Notes under the pieces: generated by a model
What the model saw: only the letters and a program-made list of their open reading frames with translations
Told to the model about the DNA's origin: nothing
Database searches by the model: none
Made by a program: the position numbers and the translations under genes
In this document: piece by piece, positions 29,996 to 31,840 of the stretch
How the letters are laid out: each line of letters begins with the position of its first letter
How positions within the stretch are numbered: position 1 is the first letter of the stretch
IMG/VR virus record: IMGVR_UViG_3300031772_007818
Span: 1 to 31,840 of that record
Source of the DNA: a virus
DNA: 31,840 bases
Strand: one strand, 5' to 3'

Positions 29996-31360
29996 TTATT
30001 TGATGATTTCCCAGTGACCGCCTTTGTCGGGCCCTATGCGGCGTATTAGGCCACTTTGCTGCAATCGTTTTAGTTGATACTTGACGCCGCTTACGCTGAT
30101 CCCAATTGCTTTTGCCAGTTCACGGCCGGTTATCGCTTGGTTCTGTGCAATCAATGCAATGATTTTCTGGTCAGTTTTCTGGGTAGTTTTCTGGATAGTT
30201 TTCTGGGTAGTCCCTCGGTCGGTTTCGGGAACCCCTTGTCCTTCAGGACCTCGAGGCGAACGGTGAAAGACTGCTCGGAAAAACCCGTCCGGCTTGAAGG
30301 TCGGCTCGCGGAGCCCTGCCGCAACCATGGCATCCTTCATCTTCTGGATTCCCATGCCGATGCGCTCGACCTTATGCAGGCGGAAGAAAATGTCCGCGAT
30401 GAGTTCGTTCCTACGGATTGAGACCGTGCCAAGGTCTCGTACTGACATGCCTTTAGGCAGACCGCCAGGATTCACTATTTCCACCCGGTCGTCATACACC
30501 TCGACGCTCACTTGTGTGCCGGTGATGCTATAGTCACGGTGCATGAGGGCGTTCACCATGGCCTCTCGCAAGACCTCCAGAGGAATCTCGTAGATATCGT
30601 TCCGGTTCACGCCCCGGATTTCGCTACGGATGTTCAGGTGCTTTTTGAGGAAGGCAACGGCTTCGTTAAACTGGGTGAGCAGGTCGTCCCGGATGTCACG
30701 TCGGTCGTAAATGTGAACCCTGTCGGTGCCCTTAAACGCCAGGCATGTCATCTGCGCCTGATGCAGGTATGCATACACATCCTTGGCGAAGAAGAGGATG
30801 CCAGCGTTCTTAACCCGTATCTCGTCCGCAACTCGCAAACTACGTAGAAAGTCAGGAATGGCAGTACGGCCAATGCGAATGTCAGCCTCTTTAGTGAAGG
30901 CCGTAATTTTGGCTTGGGAGATGTCGTCGAACGTGAAGCCTTTGACGGTCTTCTCTTCGAATGGAAGGGGTTCGTGCTCCGCGAACATCGCGCGCAGTTC
31001 GTCATGGCTCATTTTCTGGGTGTTGCCGTTCAAACGGCGATAATAGCCGGAGCCGCAGGAATAAGGTTTCTCGGTTCCTTCCTCAACCTCGACCGCGATA
31101 ACCTTGTCAACCTGCGAGACATTGACCGAGACACTTGGCTTGCAGTTCCGCGCCAGGCTATTGATTCTGGCTTTGAGGTCATTTATGAGACGTTCGCCGA
31201 CGATGGTTCCGTCATCCCTTACGCCAAGGAGAATCGCCCCGCCCTTGGCGTTGGCAAGGGCGACGATATCCTCATCAATACGAGAGGTATATTTCTCTTT
31301 AAATTCAACTGTCAGTCCTTCGCCCTCGCGAATGAGCAGTTTCACTTTTTCCGCATCCAT
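29996..31360 (-). CDS. AlbA_2/Schlafen-type ATP-binding transcriptional regulator
   Basis: A 454-aa protein. The AlbA_2 domain occupies about residues 5-115 (LTVEFKEKYTSRIDEDIVALANAKGGAILLGVRDDGTIVG). A HATPase-like domain follows near 270-360 (LEVLREAMVNALMHRDYSITGTQVSVEVYDDRVEIVNPGGLP, then RIGMGIQKM). A TQKTIQKTTQKTDQK repeat linker leads to a C-terminal winged helix (GRELAKAIGISVSGVKYQLKRLQQSGLI). These proteins are often labelled RecG-like helicases, but they lack helicase motifs. They are probably ATP-dependent regulators; some are linked to defence. I use the ATG at 31360, behind AAGGAGCCAAT, not the start ten codons upstream. Confidence 0.88.
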   Translation of the reverse strand: MDAEKVKLLIREGEGLTVEFKEKYTSRIDEDIVALANAKGGAILLGVRDDGTIVGERLINDLKARINSLARNCKPSVSVNVSQVDKVIAVEVEEGTEKPYSCGSGYYRRLNGNTQKMSHDELRAMFAEHEPLPFEEKTVKGFTFDDISQAKITAFTKEADIRIGRTAIPDFLRSLRVADEIRVKNAGILFFAKDVYAYLHQAQMTCLAFKGTDRVHIYDRRDIRDDLLTQFNEAVAFLKKHLNIRSEIRGVNRNDIYEIPLEVLREAMVNALMHRDYSITGTQVSVEVYDDRVEIVNPGGLPKGMSVRDLGTVSIRRNELIADIFFRLHKVERIGMGIQKMKDAMVAAGLREPTFKPDGFFRAVFHRSPRGPEGQGVPETDRGTTQKTIQKTTQKTDQKIIALIAQNQAITGRELAKAIGISVSGVKYQLKRLQQSGLIRRIGPDKGGHWEIIK

Positions 31361-31735
31361 ATTGGCTCCTTGGCGTTCTCCCGGATACACAAAGCACGAA
31401 AGGCATTATCGTAACTTGCCAGATTCCGTCAAGAGGAAAATTGGATTGTTTGGATTGTTTTGTTTCCGCAATCAGTTATAATTTTTAACCACGAGCGTCT
31501 TGATTTCGATACGGAGTCCGCTCCAATCAAGGTTATAAAATTGAGAGGTTTTTGGGTGGTGAGAGTCTGAGAGTTTTAGGATTAGGGGCAAGAGTTGAGG
31601 GAATTGCGGTTAACGGGATGGAGAAAATGTTGCGTGGATTTTGGCGCGAGAGTTTTGCGGCGTGTTGCAATATCCTTGCGCCAAATAGGATATAACGGCG
31701 TATCGCGGGAAGCCCGTTTCCTTCCTATCCTACCA
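31361..31735. other. Intergenic region, no gene seen
   Basis: About 375 bp with no convincing coding frame on either strand. It contains a short tandem GGATTGTTT GGATTGTTT (around 31443-31460) and inverted pairs TTGGCGC/GCGCCAA (near 31640 and 31675) and TAGGATA/TATCCTA (near 31687 and 31726). None matches a known element. It presumably holds the promoter of the AlbA_2 gene at its left end. Confidence 0.5.
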
Positions 31736-31760
31736 ACAAAAACGAGCGCGCGGGCGCTCG
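31736..31760 (-). terminator. Intrinsic terminator of the tRNA-Asn transcript
   Basis: On the minus strand CGAGCGC, a CCGC loop and GCGCTCG make a 7-bp GC-rich stem, followed by TTTTTG. It lies 11 bp after the tRNA 3' end. Confidence 0.8.
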
Positions 31761-31771
31761 ATATCTGATAA

Positions 31772-31840
31772 TGGCTCCCCGGGCAGGACTCGAACCTGCA
31801 ACCAAGCGGTTAACAGCCGCCTACTCTGCCATTGAGCTAC
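31772..31840 (-). tRNA. tRNA-Asn(GUU), cut by the right edge
   Basis: Reading the minus strand from the window edge: GTAGCTCAATGGCAGAG (D arm), GCGG-CTGTTAA-CCGC (anticodon arm with GTT anticodon), GGTTCGAGTCC (T arm) and CCGGGGAGCCA (acceptor end with CCA encoded). About six bases of the 5' acceptor strand (expected TCCCCG) are beyond the edge. It marks chromosomal DNA. Its 3' end is not next to the phage integrase, so it is unlikely to be the attachment site. Confidence 0.93.

Noticed and set aside
31772-31840. tRNA-Asn as the phage attachment site
   Set aside because: The integrase is a serine recombinase, which does not usually use tRNA genes; the tRNA lies over 4 kb from the integrase with unrelated genes between, and no second copy of its 3' end was seen in the window.
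1-31840. CRISPR arrays, insertion sequences, rRNA genes
   Set aside because: No regular spaced repeats, no transposase with terminal inverted repeats and no rRNA sequence were seen.

Overview
The window is most of an integrated tailed-phage genome (a prophage), followed on its right by accessory genes and a chromosomal tRNA-Asn. Genes start at ATG, GTG or occasionally TTG behind clear GGAGG-type ribosome binding sites, and neighbours are often coupled by ATGA or TGATG overlaps. The DNA is fairly GC-rich. I cannot identify the host from sequence. The mix of gene families (a serine recombinase operon with a DUF2924 protein, a GpA-like terminase carrying an N-terminal helical domain, pRiA4b ORF-3-like and DUF6398 proteins) reminds me of uncultured Planctomycetes/Lentisphaerae/Hydrogenedentes-type genomes. 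That is an impression, not a measurement.

Layout, left to right. Positions 1-8,498 hold the late genes on the minus strand, transcribed right to left: a small terminase-side protein, large terminase, a zinc-ribbon protein, a small gpW-position protein, lambda-type portal, a fused prohead protease/major capsid protein, a decoration-like protein, connector and tail-completion genes, and a tail tube gene cut by the window start. Positions 8,712-10,586 hold five small plus-strand genes served by two copies of one promoter; the last is a HARE-HTH protein. A DUF1937 gene (minus) and a Fic AMP-transferase-type gene (plus) with an elaborate palindromic operator follow. Positions 12,266-14,387 hold a ParB-domain/DNA methyltransferase fusion and a Mom-like DNA modification protein. 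A 450-bp gap at 14,388-14,836, with repeated GGGTGAAAG motifs around an A/T-only tract, looks like a replication origin. Positions 14,837-21,874 are the replication and recombination genes: primase-polymerase/helicase, SF2 helicase, RusA resolvase, DUF669 protein, RecA-like ATPase and a phage-encoded sigma-70-like factor.

Positions 22,051-24,424 hold a two-gene cargo unit of unknown function, set between terminators. One of its proteins ends in a winged-helix-like domain I associate with large bacterial signalling ATPases/regulators. Positions 24,702-27,370 are the integration operon (a 53-aa protein, DUF2924, large serine recombinase, KorB/ParB-like HTH). Positions 27,565-31,360 hold accessory or host genes: DUF6398, a small GNAT-like protein, a pRiA4b ORF-3-like protein, a hypothetical, a decayed AlbA/Fic-type C-terminus and a complete AlbA_2/Schlafen-type ATP-binding regulator. 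A tRNA-Asn(GUU) with its terminator closes the window.

The most notable regulatory signal is a 37-bp element in three copies (5,677; 21,210; 27,409). Each lies just upstream of a minus-strand operon: head morphogenesis, recombination/replication, and integration. Its two conserved blocks sit 17 nt apart, like the -35 and -10 parts of a promoter, and the same genome encodes a sigma-like protein. Together they suggest a phage-specific sigma regulon.
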